Part shown: positions 1 through 8,903 of the stretch, one piece after another | Layout: each line of letters starts with the position of its first letter | Numbering within the stretch: position 1 is the first letter of the stretch | DNA from: Betaproteobacteria bacterium | Lineage (GTDB): Bacteria; Pseudomonadota; Gammaproteobacteria; Burkholderiales; SG8-41 | Length of the DNA stretch: 50,190 nt | Assembly (NCBI GenBank): GCA_900299145.1 | Contig: OMIN01000082.1 | Span: 1 to 50,190, forward strand | Direction: 5' to 3' | The notes under the pieces: generated by a model | What the model saw: the letters and a program-made list of their open reading frames with translations, nothing else | Database searches by the model: none | Told to the model about the DNA's origin: nothing | Translations under genes and position numbers: made by a program

Positions 1-64
1 AGCAGAAGACGGCATACGAGATTCCTCTACGTCTCGTGGGCTCGGAGATGTGTATAAGAGACAG
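1..64 (+). other. Illumina Nextera P7 / i7 sequencing adapter (not genomic)
   Basis: Bases 1-22 match the P7 flow-cell primer apart from its first two bases. Bases 23-30 (TCCTCTAC) are the primer form of Nextera index N712 (read as GTAGAGGA). Bases 31-64 are the Nextera read-2 transposon end, finishing in the Tn5 mosaic end AGATGTGTATAAGAGACAG. These are library-preparation sequences left on a contig end. True genomic sequence starts at about base 65. The identification rests on my knowledge of the adapter sequences and is essentially exact. Confidence 0.98.
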
Positions 65-136
65 GTGCATCGAGTGTAACCCATCGTGCATCTGGCATAG
101 CCGCTATAATCCGCCGGTCACATACGGAACAGTCCC

Positions 137-676
137 ATGAAGTCCCTGTTATCACTGTCACGTCTCATTGACGAGATGAACCGGCACATCAGCAAAATCG
201 CTTGCTGGCTGGTGTTGATTTCCTGTCTGGTCAGCGCAGGTAACGCGCTGGTGCGCTACGGCATCAATCAAAGTTCCAACGCGTGGCTGGAAATTCAGTG
301 GTACATGTTTGCCGCCATGTTCATGCTGGGCGCGGCGCACACGCTGGCTAAAAATGAACATGTGCGCGTCGATATTTTCTACGCGCGGCTTTCCACGCGT
401 GCGCAAATCTGGGTGGATCTTCTGGGCGGGCTGCTGTTTCTGCTGCCGGCTGCCGCGATACTGACCTGGCTGTCGTGGCCGGTGTTTTACAGCGTGTGGG
501 TGAGCGGTGAGGTTTCGAGCAGCGCTGGTGGCCTTGTCCGCTGGCCCGTAAAGATTTTTCTGCCGCTGGGCTTCGGCCTGCTGCTGCTGCAGGGCGTGTC
601 CGAAATCATCAAGCGCGTGGCGATGCTCACCGGCGATCTAGAGGCCAATCTGCATTACGAGCGTCCACTCCAATGA
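137..676 (+). CDS. TRAP transporter small permease (DctQ family, FcbT2-like)
   Basis: This 179-residue inner-membrane protein is the small permease of a TRAP (tripartite ATP-independent periplasmic) transporter, which drives uptake of organic acids with a sodium gradient. Four hydrophobic segments are visible (about residues 20-42, 48-68, 90-113 and 135-156). The family block around NAWLEIQWYMFAAMFMLGAA, followed by KNEHVRVDIF, is present. The large permease begins 10 bases after the stop, so the two form one unit. No binding-protein gene lies upstream, but the contig ends here. A TATAAT at 105-110 could be a -10 box, without a convincing -35 box. Confidence 0.92.
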   Translation: MKSLLSLSRLIDEMNRHISKIACWLVLISCLVSAGNALVRYGINQSSNAWLEIQWYMFAAMFMLGAAHTLAKNEHVRVDIFYARLSTRAQIWVDLLGGLLFLLPAAAILTWLSWPVFYSVWVSGEVSSSAGGLVRWPVKIFLPLGFGLLLLQGVSEIIKRVAMLTGDLEANLHYERPLQ

Positions 677-686
677 GGCCGCTGCA

Positions 687-2399
687 ATGATCCCGATGGA
701 TATGATGGGCCCGATCATGTTCGGGGCACTGGTGATTTTCATGCTCATCGGCTATCCAGTCGCCTTTTCGCTGGCGGCCGTTGGACTGACGTTTGCATTT
801 ATTGCCATTGAGACCGGCTTTCCGAATTTCCAGTTTTCGCTGATGCAAGCCATGCCCGAGCGCGTGTTCGGCATCATGTCCAACGATTTGTTGCTGGCGA
901 TTCCGTTTTTTACCTTCATGGGCGCAATCCTCGAACGCTGCGGGCTGGCGGAGGACATGCTCGAAGGCATGGGGCAGCTCTTCGGCCCGGTTCGCGGCGG
1001 GCTCGCCTATGCGGTAATTATCGTCGGCGCGATTTTGGGCGCGATCACCGGCACGGTGGCAGCCTCCGTAATCGCCATGGGCCTGATCTCGCTGCCGATC
1101 ATGATGCGCTACGGTTACAACATGCGGCTTGCCACCGGCGTCATCGCGGCTTCTGGAACGATTACGCAACTGATTCCGCCCTCGCTGGTGCTGGTGGTGC
1201 TGGCAGATCAACTCGGCAAATCGGTCGGTGATATGTACGCGGGCGCCATCGGCGCGAGCATTGTGCAAGTGGCGTTGTTTTGTGGCTTTATCGCCCTGGT
1301 TTCCGTTGTCAAACCCGATGCCATGCCGCCCTTGCCTCGCGAGGATTTGACCATGAAGGGCTGGCCGCTCTACCGGCGAATATTGCTTGGCATGATTCCG
1401 TCTTTCGTACTGATTTTCCTGGTGCTGGGCACCATTTTGATGGGCCTTGCCACCCCCACCGAGGCTGGGGCGATGGGTGCGGTCGGCGCCATTGTACTGG
1501 CGGTGCTTCAACACAAAGCCTGTTCGCGCCGCGCCTTGATAGCCGCGCGTATCGGGGGAGTGGTCGCGCTGGTTCTGGCGTTTCCGGGGCTGGTGATCTG
1601 GCTCGACGAGCGTGCGCCTGCCGGGCTGCTTGCCGCCGCCAACGGCTTCATGGGCATGGTAAAAACGCCGCTCTTTTTCGTGTTTTATCTGTCGCTTGCG
1701 GCGGTGCTGTTGGAAGCCGCCATTATTGTTGAACTGCGTAAGCTGATCTCCCAGGGCATGGATTCAACCATGCGCATCACCGCGATGGTGATTTTCATCC
1801 TTATCGGCTCCAGCCTCTTCACGCTGGTGTTTCGCGGCGTGCAGGGCGATGTGTGGATCGAAGGATTGCTGACGTCATTGCCCGGCGGTGTCACCGGCTT
1901 CCTGATATTCGTCAACATTTTTGTATTCGTGCTGGCATTCTTCCTCGACTTTTTTGAGATCGCCTTCATCATCATTCCGCTGCTGGCGCCGGTGGCGGCC
2001 AAGCTCGGCATTGACTTGATCTGGTTCGGCGTGCTGCTCGGCGCTAACATGCAGACCTCGTTCATGCATCCGCCATTTGGCTTTGCCCTGTTTTACCTGC
2101 GTGGTATAGCGCCCAAGGAAGTGAAGAGTTCCGACATTTACTGGGGCGCCATTCCGTGGGTGATACTCCAGCTGATACTGGTGGCGATACTGGTATTTTG
2201 CCCAGGGCTGGTGACGGCATTTCTCGACAAGGAAAAAGTCATCGACACCAATAAAGTGCGCATTGAAGTGCCGGTGGATTCCACCGACCCTTCGCGCGGC
2301 GGCGCCAAGGGCGCGCCCGGCAGCACCGACGAAGACGACCCGACGAAAGCGCTGGAACGCGCGTTGCGCGGCAGCGAAGCCAAACAGGAGCCGAGATGA
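687..2399 (+). CDS. TRAP transporter large permease (DctM family, FcbT3-like)
   Basis: This 570-residue protein has about a dozen or more hydrophobic segments and is the large permease that forms the transport path with the preceding small permease. Typical DctM blocks are visible, such as LLLAIPFFTFMGAILERCG and the C-terminal MHPPFGFALFYLRG. It is longer than the usual roughly 430-residue DctM because of extra membrane segments in the middle (about 275-350) and a charged hydrophilic tail of about 50 residues. That length fits the mannitol/chloroaromatic (FcbT3) subgroup. Its stop overlaps the start of the amidohydrolase (ATGA), showing translational coupling. The matching TakP/FcbT1-type binding protein is probably the one at 8904-9992, by inference from subfamily. 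Confidence 0.92.
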   Translation: MIPMDMMGPIMFGALVIFMLIGYPVAFSLAAVGLTFAFIAIETGFPNFQFSLMQAMPERVFGIMSNDLLLAIPFFTFMGAILERCGLAEDMLEGMGQLFGPVRGGLAYAVIIVGAILGAITGTVAASVIAMGLISLPIMMRYGYNMRLATGVIAASGTITQLIPPSLVLVVLADQLGKSVGDMYAGAIGASIVQVALFCGFIALVSVVKPDAMPPLPREDLTMKGWPLYRRILLGMIPSFVLIFLVLGTILMGLATPTEAGAMGAVGAIVLAVLQHKACSRRALIAARIGGVVALVLAFPGLVIWLDERAPAGLLAAANGFMGMVKTPLFFVFYLSLAAVLLEAAIIVELRKLISQGMDSTMRITAMVIFILIGSSLFTLVFRGVQGDVWIEGLLTSLPGGVTGFLIFVNIFVFVLAFFLDFFEIAFIIIPLLAPVAAKLGIDLIWFGVLLGANMQTSFMHPPFGFALFYLRGIAPKEVKSSDIYWGAIPWVILQLILVAILVFCPGLVTAFLDKEKVIDTNKVRIEVPVDSTDPSRGGAKGAPGSTDEDDPTKALERALRGSEAKQEPR

Positions 2400-3550
2400 A
2401 ATACGATTTGTTGATAACAGGTGGTGATGTCATCGACCCTTCCGCCGGTTTGCGTGGCGTCATGGATGTGGCCATCGCGGCGGGCAAGATCGCGGCTGTC
2501 GCACCTGACATTCCCGCGAGCGAGGCTCACCAAAGTGTCAGCGCCAAGGGCCGGCTGGTGATGCCGGGCCTTGTGGACATGCATGCGCACGTGCTGCTCA
2601 ACGGCCACGACATGGGAATGAATACCGACCGCTGCTGCCGTGGCAGCGGCGTTACCACGCTGTGTGACGCGGGCAGCGCCGGTTCGGCCACCTTACCTGC
2701 CCTGCGTAATCTACTCGATCACCATGTGCAGACCCGCATCCGCGCTTTCGTCAACCTCTCGGCCATCGGTATTACCGGTGTATCGCGCGGAGGCGAACTC
2801 GCGCATTTTCCGTATGCCGACCCGGAAGGCTGCGCGCGCACCATCAAGCAAAATCCCGATCTGGCGTTTGGCGTGAAGCTGCGCTTCGGCCCCGGGCTGG
2901 TATGGGAATACTCCGCCGAGCCGGTGAAACTCGCGCGCCGCGCGGCGGACATGGCGGGCGCTGGCGTGCCGATGATGATGCACATCACCGATTCGCCCGT
3001 GCCGCTGCCCGATTTGATCGCACACATGAAGCCCGGCGACATCGTCACCCACTGCTACCATGGCCGCAACCACGGCATCATGGGACAGGAAAAACAATTC
3101 GTGCTGAAGGAAATCATCGAAGCACAGCGTGCCGGCATCATTTTCGACTGCGCGCACGGGCGCAATCACTTCAATTTCCGCATGATTGAAAAAGCGCTGG
3201 ATCAGGGCTTTTTGCCCGACACCATTTCCACCGACCTCACCATGACCACCTACACGCAAGGCCCGGTGTGGGATCTGCCCACCACCATGACGAAGCTGCT
3301 GCATTTGGGTCTGCCGCTGGAAGAAGTCGTGCGGCGCTCCACCGCCGCGCCCGCGCGCATCATGGGTTACGAAGGCCCGGTAGGTACCCTAAAGCCCGGC
3401 GCAAATGGCGACGTAGCAGTGTTTGAACTGCGCGACGGGAATTTTGACTTGAAGGATGCCGACGGTAACGTAATCACTGCCAAGCGGCGGTTGATCGCGC
3501 AGACCACGGTGAAGGATGGGCGGGTGGTTTACGAACGCAAGGGAGATTGA
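2396..3550 (+). CDS. Metal-dependent amidohydrolase/deacetylase family protein
   Basis: This 384-residue protein belongs to the amidohydrolase superfamily, closest in look to the EF_0837/dihydroorotase-like deacetylases. The metal site is complete: DMHAHV near residue 62, a candidate carboxylated lysine in GVKLRF near 162, histidines in MMHITD and THCYHG near 200-222, and the aspartate of STDLT near 280. The N-terminal DLLITGGDVIDP and the C-terminal GTLKPGANGDVAVFEL form the usual beta-sandwich. The ATGA overlap with the TRAP permease suggests that it acts on the imported compound. The real substrate (an N-acyl amino acid, hydantoin or cyclic amide) cannot be told from sequence. Confidence 0.85.
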   Translation: MKYDLLITGGDVIDPSAGLRGVMDVAIAAGKIAAVAPDIPASEAHQSVSAKGRLVMPGLVDMHAHVLLNGHDMGMNTDRCCRGSGVTTLCDAGSAGSATLPALRNLLDHHVQTRIRAFVNLSAIGITGVSRGGELAHFPYADPEGCARTIKQNPDLAFGVKLRFGPGLVWEYSAEPVKLARRAADMAGAGVPMMMHITDSPVPLPDLIAHMKPGDIVTHCYHGRNHGIMGQEKQFVLKEIIEAQRAGIIFDCAHGRNHFNFRMIEKALDQGFLPDTISTDLTMTTYTQGPVWDLPTTMTKLLHLGLPLEEVVRRSTAAPARIMGYEGPVGTLKPGANGDVAVFELRDGNFDLKDADGNVITAKRRLIAQTTVKDGRVVYERKGD

Positions 3551-3981
3551 TTGCCTCACGGCCATTCGCTTTGAAGAAAGCGAGCATCGCGTTGGCTACA
3601 GCAGCGCTCGCGGCTGGCGCGTGGCATTGGGGCTGGAATCAGAATACGCCTGTCGCCTGTGAAGCACTCCAGGCAGCAACCTTGAATGCCGGGCGTTGCA
3701 TGGTTGCCGGCAATCTCACAGTCGAGGGCGATATTCGCGCCTTGCCCCCTGCCCTTACGGTCAAGGGGAATCTCGTCATACGCGGCACGCAAATCGAAAC
3801 CCTGCCGCAAGACCTGGTCGTCGAAGGCAATCTGATCCTCTATAAGACGTTGATAGCGCGCCTGCCAGCGGGACTGCGCGTGGACGGCGATCTCGATGCT
3901 TATGGCGGCGTAGGGTCACCCGGTCTACGGTGCGAAGATGTTTTGGCCAGCGTCAAGGGAAAAAAAGCCTGCAACTCATGA
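3547..3981 (+). CDS. Small secreted leucine-rich-type repeat protein
   Basis: This 144-residue protein of unknown function has an N-terminal hydrophobic signal-like segment (about residues 10-27). It then has about three units of a 20-residue pattern, LPxxLxVxGNLxIxxTxIxx: LPPALTVKGNL, LPQDLVVEGNL and LPAGLRVDGDL. The regular spacing predicts a short solenoid of parallel beta strands. Two cysteines flank the repeat at each end (VACEALQ, GRCMV; LRCEDV, KACNS) and may form disulfides in the periplasm. The proposed start is TTG at 3547, overlapping the TGA of the amidohydrolase behind AGGGAGA. A later TTG at about 3571 is an alternative. Confidence 0.65.
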   Translation: MIASRPFALKKASIALATAALAAGAWHWGWNQNTPVACEALQAATLNAGRCMVAGNLTVEGDIRALPPALTVKGNLVIRGTQIETLPQDLVVEGNLILYKTLIARLPAGLRVDGDLDAYGGVGSPGLRCEDVLASVKGKKACNS

Positions 3982-3994
3982 GTGCCGCCAGACG

Positions 3995-4965
3995 CTACTC
4001 ATCCACCTTGAGCTTCGCCTGCTCCACGATCAGCCGGTAATCATCAATGCGGCTGTCGACATATTTCTTGAATTCCGCGGGTGAGGCGCTGACGCGCTGC
4101 TGCATGAAAAGCTTTTTGTAGCGGTCACCGATTTCGGGGCGGTTGACGGCTGCAGTAAAGGTGGCATGCACCGTTTTCAACACATCCGCACGCAGCCCCG
4201 GCGGGGCGAACAGCCCCACCCAGGCGTTGATGTCGTAGTCATCGGAAAGGCCCGCCTCGCGATGCGTCGGCACATCGGGAAACTCAGGCGAGCGCGTCGG
4301 CCCCGTGACGAACAAGGTGCGCACCTTGCCGTCGCGCATCGGGCCGACCATCGACACGGCGGGCGCGTAGGCGTAGTGCACCGAGCCCTCGTACAGCAGT
4401 TGCAACCCCTCGGTGCCGGGACATACAGCAGATTCAAACCACGCTGCTGTAGCAGTTTCAGGAACCACACGTGGCCAATGGCGCCAATGCCTGCTCCGAA
4501 GTAGGCATATTTGCCGGGACTGCTTTTCCACAATTCGAGCGATTCACGAAACGTCGCGGGCACGGCGCGGCTGGCGATGAGCGCGCTGGGGCCGTCGGAC
4601 AGCAGCGTTACTGGCTGGATACCACTCTTGACGTCGAAACCGTATCTTTTGCCGTGCAGCGCGGGCGCGAGGCCGTTGGTGTTGATGTTGCCGATCAATA
4701 GCGAGTTGCCGTCCGGCGTGGCGCGTGCCAATTCAATCATCGCCGGTATGCCCAAACCACCAGCCTTGTTGACTACCACCAGTGGGCTAACGGGGTTCTT
4801 GCCAATGTGTTCGGCGAGTACGCGCGCGGTCATGTCTGGGCCGCTGCCGGGCAACGCGGGCACCGTGACGCGAATCGGGCGCGTAGGCCATTCCTGCGCG
4901 TTCGCGCCGGCGCCCAACAATGCGAGGACGAAGTGCAGTACGCCGAACATCCTGAATGCCTTCAT
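3995..4965 (-). pseudogene. Bug-family (TctC) substrate-binding protein, frameshifted
   Basis: The N-terminal part (signal peptide, then QEWPTRPIRVTVPALPG) and the C-terminal part (TEGLQLLYEGSVHYAYAP through KAKLKVDE-like end) of one Bug protein lie in different frames. The break is near 4416-4421. Just before it the protein reads LLYVP, where the family usually has VPYKG followed by a small-residue stretch; the frame resumes at GTEGLQ. A net loss of bases (1 modulo 3; a 7-base loss would remove exactly the missing YK codons) explains it. Length and ends are otherwise normal (about 324 codons). It is either a real pseudogene or an assembly error. A motif copy lies directly upstream of its ATG. 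Confidence 0.85.
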
Positions 4966-4993
4966 AAAAACACCTTATAAAACAGATACTTAA
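4966..4993 (-). repeat. Dispersed AT-rich border motif, copy 1
   Basis: The core at 4975-4993 reads TTAAGTATCTGTTTTATAA on the minus strand. It lies in the 36-base gap between two minus-strand genes, 9 bases after the reductase stop and just before the ATG of the Bug pseudogene. Orientation is the same as the genes. Confidence 0.85.
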
Positions 4994-5001
4994 CAAACAT
5001 G

Positions 5002-6075
5002 CTAAAACGGTAGCAGCCGCGCCTTTTGCATTTCGCGCAGCCAGTATTTCACCGCGTCTTCGGTGTCTTCGCATCCCGAAAAGCCAGCCTTGCGCAACTT
5101 GATCGGACTCATCAGGCGATCCGGCGCGCGAGCCTTGCCATGGCCGAACGTCAAATCCGCAAACTGCCACGACGCGCCGACCAGTTGATCCATGGTCAAC
5201 GGCTGCAAGCCATGCTTCGCGACAATGCGCCCCCATAGGTTCGCGCGCGCGGGCATGATTTCCGCCAAACACACGGGCTTGGGTTCACCCATCGGCATGT
5301 TGAAAAACGCCGCGATGGCAGCCCACATGTCCTGCCACACCACGGCATCTCCATTGACGACATTAAAGGTTTCGCCGGTAACGGCGGGTGTGGCCGCGCA
5401 AAACTCGGTGGCCTGCGCAATCAGCCGGCTGTCACAGCAGGCGGTGACATAAATGCCACCGCCGGGAAACGACAGCGGGTCACCCGCCTCTCGCAGCACG
5501 CTGGCGTAAACGCCAATCGCGGCAACAATGTTCATCGGACTTGTCAGCGCATGACCGAGGATCATCTGCGGCCGCAAAATGTTGAACGACCAGCCACCGG
5601 CGGCCGCACGCTCGCGCAGCAGGTCTTCCTGCGGCCAGTAAAAAATTTCGTGCGCCATGCGCGGCCAGCGCTCCTTTGCGGGCACCGGCACGCGGCCCAG
5701 ATGCGAGCCATACGCCTTGCCGCCTTGTAGCAGGGTCACGTGCTCAAGCCGCCCGCCGCGCTCGACACCTTCCAGCACGCTGCGCAGCATCACGAAATTG
5801 ACGTTTTGCTGATCATGGCTGCGCCAGCTTTGCTGAAGATCCTGTTCTTCATAGAGCGCGGCATACAGCACGTGCGTGAACGGTTCGGCTGCCGCGAAGG
5901 CCGCACCGCACGCGGCGCTGTCGGTCAAATCCACGGAGAGATGCGTCACGCCTTCGGGTAGTTCGGGGGAACGGCGCGACAGCGCCGTGACGTTCCAATC
6001 CGGCAGCGCGCCAAAATGCCTGACAGCTTGCGCGCCCGCCAGCCCGGTAGCACCGGCGATCAGAATGCGTTTCAA
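5002..6075 (-). CDS. Extended SDR, PRISE-like (progesterone 5-beta-reductase/iridoid synthase type) reductase
   Basis: The protein has 357 residues. The Rossmann motif is LIAGATGLAGAQ at the N-terminus, and FYWPQEDLL near residue 160 matches the FYY..ED active-site signature of the PRISE group, NADPH-dependent ene-reductases of the extended SDR superfamily. The later NVVNGDAVVWQDMWAAIAAFF block is also typical. The start is TTG at 6075, which overlaps the TGA of the upstream carboxymuconolactone decarboxylase. A longer reading upstream has no family similarity. Its place in a run of catabolic genes suggests reduction of an unsaturated carbonyl compound (inference). Confidence 0.8.
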   Translation of the reverse strand: MKRILIAGATGLAGAQAVRHFGALPDWNVTALSRRSPELPEGVTHLSVDLTDSAACGAAFAAAEPFTHVLYAALYEEQDLQQSWRSHDQQNVNFVMLRSVLEGVERGGRLEHVTLLQGGKAYGSHLGRVPVPAKERWPRMAHEIFYWPQEDLLRERAAAGGWSFNILRPQMILGHALTSPMNIVAAIGVYASVLREAGDPLSFPGGGIYVTACCDSRLIAQATEFCAATPAVTGETFNVVNGDAVVWQDMWAAIAAFFNMPMGEPKPVCLAEIMPARANLWGRIVAKHGLQPLTMDQLVGASWQFADLTFGHGKARAPDRLMSPIKLRKAGFSGCEDTEDAVKYWLREMQKARLLPF

Positions 6076-6938
6076 AACTTGAGACCCAAATCCTTGACGA
6101 TAGCCACCAGATCGCGGATGCGCTCCGGCACCACGTTCGGGTGCCCCACCACCAGAACTGATTGCAACAGCACTTCCAGCACCTCGCGCGGTGTCGCGCC
6201 CTGCTGGATCGCCGTGCGCATGTGGTGACGGCACTGCACAATCTCACCAATGGCAAGCGTGTTGCCGATCATGCACAACAACCGTGTTTTGTGATCGAGC
6301 ACGAGGCGGCCATACATGTCACCGTAGCCCATGTCGTAAAACGCCTGCGTGAAGCCTTCATCCAGCCCGCCGAGAAACTCTGCGTTATTGAGCGTATGCC
6401 GCGGCCGTAGAATCAGTGCCATGCTTACGCCGTGCCAGCCGTATTTGGCCGTCAACTGCTCCGCGCGAGAATCGGCGGCGTCTTCGGGGTGCCAGCGCGA
6501 GCGCTCCTCGACCGGATCGCGCGGCTTTGAGCTTTTGCCTGGTTGCAAGCCCTGCTCGCTGATTTGCTCCAGCAGACCTGCCCTGGAAAGTTCTTCAGTA
6601 AAGATGGTCAATGGTTCGTCGGTGATCGACTCGCCACCGTAAATCGCGCACTGAAACACCACTTCGAGCACTTCGCGCAGATTGATCTTCGCGGCAATAG
6701 CCGCCACAAAGGTTTCGCGAAGGCGCGCATGACGGCGCCCCATGGTGAACTGCCCGGTCATCACCAAAAGGCGTGTACGGGCATCCAGTGTGGGGCGGCT
6801 CAACAGGCGCGAGGCATAGCGCAGATACGCGTGTGCAAACGCCGGATCCAGCTTCGAGCGCAGCTCAAAGCGCTGGCGTACCCCCGGCTGAAATCGTGCC
6901 ACGATATCGAGCATGCGGGATTGTTCTTCCGTCACCAT
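6072..6938 (-). CDS. Two-domain carboxymuconolactone decarboxylase family protein
   Basis: This 288-residue protein has two AhpD/CMD-like domains. The first (about 35-125) contains LDARTRLLVMTGQFTMGRRH and lacks cysteines. The second (about 185-280) contains LDHKTRLLCMIGNTLAIGEIVQCRHHM and keeps the glutamate-cysteine-histidine set of the family. Such fused proteins act in ring-cleavage product degradation or as thiol-dependent reductases. It is translationally coupled to the downstream reductase (TTTTGA overlap) and follows the cupin gene by 15 bases. The exact reaction is not determinable from the sequence. Confidence 0.82.
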   Translation of the reverse strand: MVTEEQSRMLDIVARFQPGVRQRFELRSKLDPAFAHAYLRYASRLLSRPTLDARTRLLVMTGQFTMGRRHARLRETFVAAIAAKINLREVLEVVFQCAIYGGESITDEPLTIFTEELSRAGLLEQISEQGLQPGKSSKPRDPVEERSRWHPEDAADSRAEQLTAKYGWHGVSMALILRPRHTLNNAEFLGGLDEGFTQAFYDMGYGDMYGRLVLDHKTRLLCMIGNTLAIGEIVQCRHHMRTAIQQGATPREVLEVLLQSVLVVGHPNVVPERIRDLVAIVKDLGLKF

Positions 6939-6953
6939 TTTTCCGTCCTTTGC

Positions 6954-7715
6954 CTATTCATAGTCCTTGGGGAACTCCAGCACCAGCGCTTCCAGCCCTC
7001 TCTCGCCAGCAATGATATTGAACGCCGCTTCCGTCGGCTCCACCACCACCATCGACCACGTGCCCAAGTCTTGCCCCCCGTGCACCAGACTGCCGTTGAC
7101 GACGAACACATAGTATCCCGCCGCTCGCGATGGATCCGGTCCCGCCACGGTCTGCCCGGCACCCAGACGCAGCAATTGCGCGTTCATTTCATCGTCGATG
7201 GTGGCCGGATCCCATAACGGTTCCCACGCCGGCTCGGCGCGATGCCGCAAAATCGACACCGTGGACAGTTCCAGCCGCGGCGACAGCCAGTTGCGACGCT
7301 TGCTGGGTTTCAGTTTTTCGCGCAACTGCGGGTCGTCCAGATACACCGGCGCCGACGCACCGGTAAACACGCGCAGTGAAATAAACGTGAGGCCATTCGG
7401 CCCCGCCACCAGTGGGCCATAGGCGGTATGGTGATCCTTGAACTGCACCATCAGCGATTGAATCGGCTCATTCTTGCGGCCGATGGCCCCCGACCCTGCC
7501 GGGAACAACTGGAACTGCGCGGTACCATGAAAATGCGGACGCACCACCTCCGCCGGCTCCATGTCCACCATCAGCGCCTGCGGCCCCGGCGCCTTGGCGT
7601 GGGAATAGCGCGGGCCGAATATGTCGGAGCACCAGTGCTTTTTGTTGTCAAACTGCGGATATTCCTTGACGTAGAAACCGTCTATTGCCTCCGCACCGCT
7701 TTTCACGTAAATCAT
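6954..7715 (-). CDS. Cupin-type double-stranded beta-helix protein
   Basis: This is a 253-residue protein. A cupin-like motif around PAEVVRPHFHGTAQFQLFPAG (about residues 54-74) gives two metal-type histidines, and the C-terminal half (YYVFVVNGSLVHGGQDLGTWSMVVVEP) looks like a second, degenerate cupin barrel. The start is ATG at 7715, chosen because AAGGA lies 7 bases upstream; a longer reading has no ribosome site. It heads the minus-strand operon cupin-CMD-reductase and is divergent from a Bug gene. It could be a dioxygenase, an isomerase or a sensor; I cannot choose. Confidence 0.7.
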   Translation of the reverse strand: MIYVKSGAEAIDGFYVKEYPQFDNKKHWCSDIFGPRYSHAKAPGPQALMVDMEPAEVVRPHFHGTAQFQLFPAGSGAIGRKNEPIQSLMVQFKDHHTAYGPLVAGPNGLTFISLRVFTGASAPVYLDDPQLREKLKPSKRRNWLSPRLELSTVSILRHRAEPAWEPLWDPATIDDEMNAQLLRLGAGQTVAGPDPSRAAGYYVFVVNGSLVHGGQDLGTWSMVVVEPTEAAFNIIAGERGLEALVLEFPKDYE

Positions 7716-7809
7716 GGTTGCGTCCTTCGCGTTTCGTGACAAGAAAAAGGCTAGCACAATCCGCGCGGGAAGGGTTCACGCAAAGATTACCATCGCATCA
7801 GGAATATTC

Positions 7810-8790
7810 ATGAAGCCAGTCCAGATTGTCGGCATGCTCCTGCTGACCTCGTTGTTGCAGTGGTCCACTGCACGCGCGCAAGCGCAAGCCCCCTACCCCA
7901 ACAGGCCGATTCGTCTGCTGGTGCCGATGGCCGCGGGCGCGGGCACGGATATCGGCGCGCGCATTCTCAGCACCAGGCTCGCCGAAGCTATCGCGCAGCA
8001 GGTGGTGGTTGACAACCGCGCGGGCGCAAGTGGCATCGTGGGTGCGGAACTCGCCGCGCGCGCAGCGCCCGATGGCCACACGCTGATGGTCGTCACCATC
8101 AGTCACAGCGTCAGCCCCAGCCTGCACAAGAAGTTGCCGTACGACATTGTGCGGGATTTTGCGCCGGTGTCATTGCTGATCGAATATCCGTTTTTATTAA
8201 CCGTGCACCCGTCACTGCCGGCGAAATCGGTCAATGAACTGATCGCGTACGCCAAGACTAAGCCGGGGCAAATCAACTACGCTTCGAACGGTGTCGGCGG
8301 CGGCGCTTACCTTTGCACGGAGCTGCTCAACAGCATGGCGGGCATCAAACTCGCACACGTGCCCTACAAAAGTACGGCAGCCGCCATCGCGGGCACGGTG
8401 GGTAGCGAAACCGGCGTGGCGTTTTATTCGGCGTCAGCCGCGTTATCGAATGTCAAGGCCGGGCGTTTGCGGGCACTCGGAATTACGGGCAAGAAGCGTT
8501 CGCCGTCGTTTCCCGAACTGCCCACGGTGGCAGAGGCGGCGAATCTGCCAGGTTATGAAATGAGCGGTTGGACCGGGTTGGTCGCTCCGCTCGGTACACC
8601 CAAGCCCATCATCGCCAAACTGCACGGCGAACTGACACGCATTTTGCAACTGCCGGATGTGAAGGAACGCCTCGCCGTGATCGACTTCGAGCCGGTGGGC
8701 AACACGCCGGAAGAGTTCGGCGCGTTTATCAAACAGCAGATTGCAAAATGGGCCAAGGTACTGAAGGAAGCAGGAGCCAAAGCGGAATAA
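7810..8790 (+). CDS. Bug-family (TctC) substrate-binding protein
   Basis: This is a 326-residue periplasmic binding protein with a signal peptide ending near ARAQAQA. Family blocks are in order: YPNRPIRLLVPMAAGAGTD, VVVDNRAGASGIVGAE, APDGHTLMVV, PYDIVRDFAPVSLL, HVPYKSTAA, GRLRALGITG and ELPTVAEA. Bug proteins bind carboxylates or amino-acid-like ligands for tripartite (TctABC) uptake or act as sensors. No TctA or TctB gene is nearby. AGGA before the ATG at 7810 decides the start over an upstream ATG at 7714. Confidence 0.92.
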   Translation: MKPVQIVGMLLLTSLLQWSTARAQAQAPYPNRPIRLLVPMAAGAGTDIGARILSTRLAEAIAQQVVVDNRAGASGIVGAELAARAAPDGHTLMVVTISHSVSPSLHKKLPYDIVRDFAPVSLLIEYPFLLTVHPSLPAKSVNELIAYAKTKPGQINYASNGVGGGAYLCTELLNSMAGIKLAHVPYKSTAAAIAGTVGSETGVAFYSASAALSNVKAGRLRALGITGKKRSPSFPELPTVAEAANLPGYEMSGWTGLVAPLGTPKPIIAKLHGELTRILQLPDVKERLAVIDFEPVGNTPEEFGAFIKQQIAKWAKVLKEAGAKAE

Positions 8791-8849
8791 GGCGCGATCA
8801 GCGCAACAGGCAAGCCCACGCCCCCCCCCACAGCAGGGCACCCCAACGC

Positions 8850-8880
8850 AAAACGGCGTGCCCGAAAGCACGCCGTTTTT
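8850..8880. terminator. Bidirectional intrinsic terminator
   Basis: A perfect 9-bp stem (ACGGCGTGC at 8853-8861 with GCACGCCGT at 8868-8876) and a 6-base loop are flanked by A's on the left and a T run on the right. It sits between the convergent Bug gene and the TRAP binding-protein gene and can serve both. A run of nine C's lies just before it at 8821-8829. Confidence 0.88.
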
Positions 8881-8903
8881 GTGCAATGAACGACGGATGC
8901 GCT

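Noticed and set aside
65-136. A promoter with TATAAT at 105-110 before the TRAP permease
   Set aside because: No -35 box at a proper distance, and the contig end is too near to judge.
8821-8829. The run of nine C's as a phase-variation tract
   Set aside because: It lies outside coding sequence between a stop codon and a terminator, so a slip would not change a protein.
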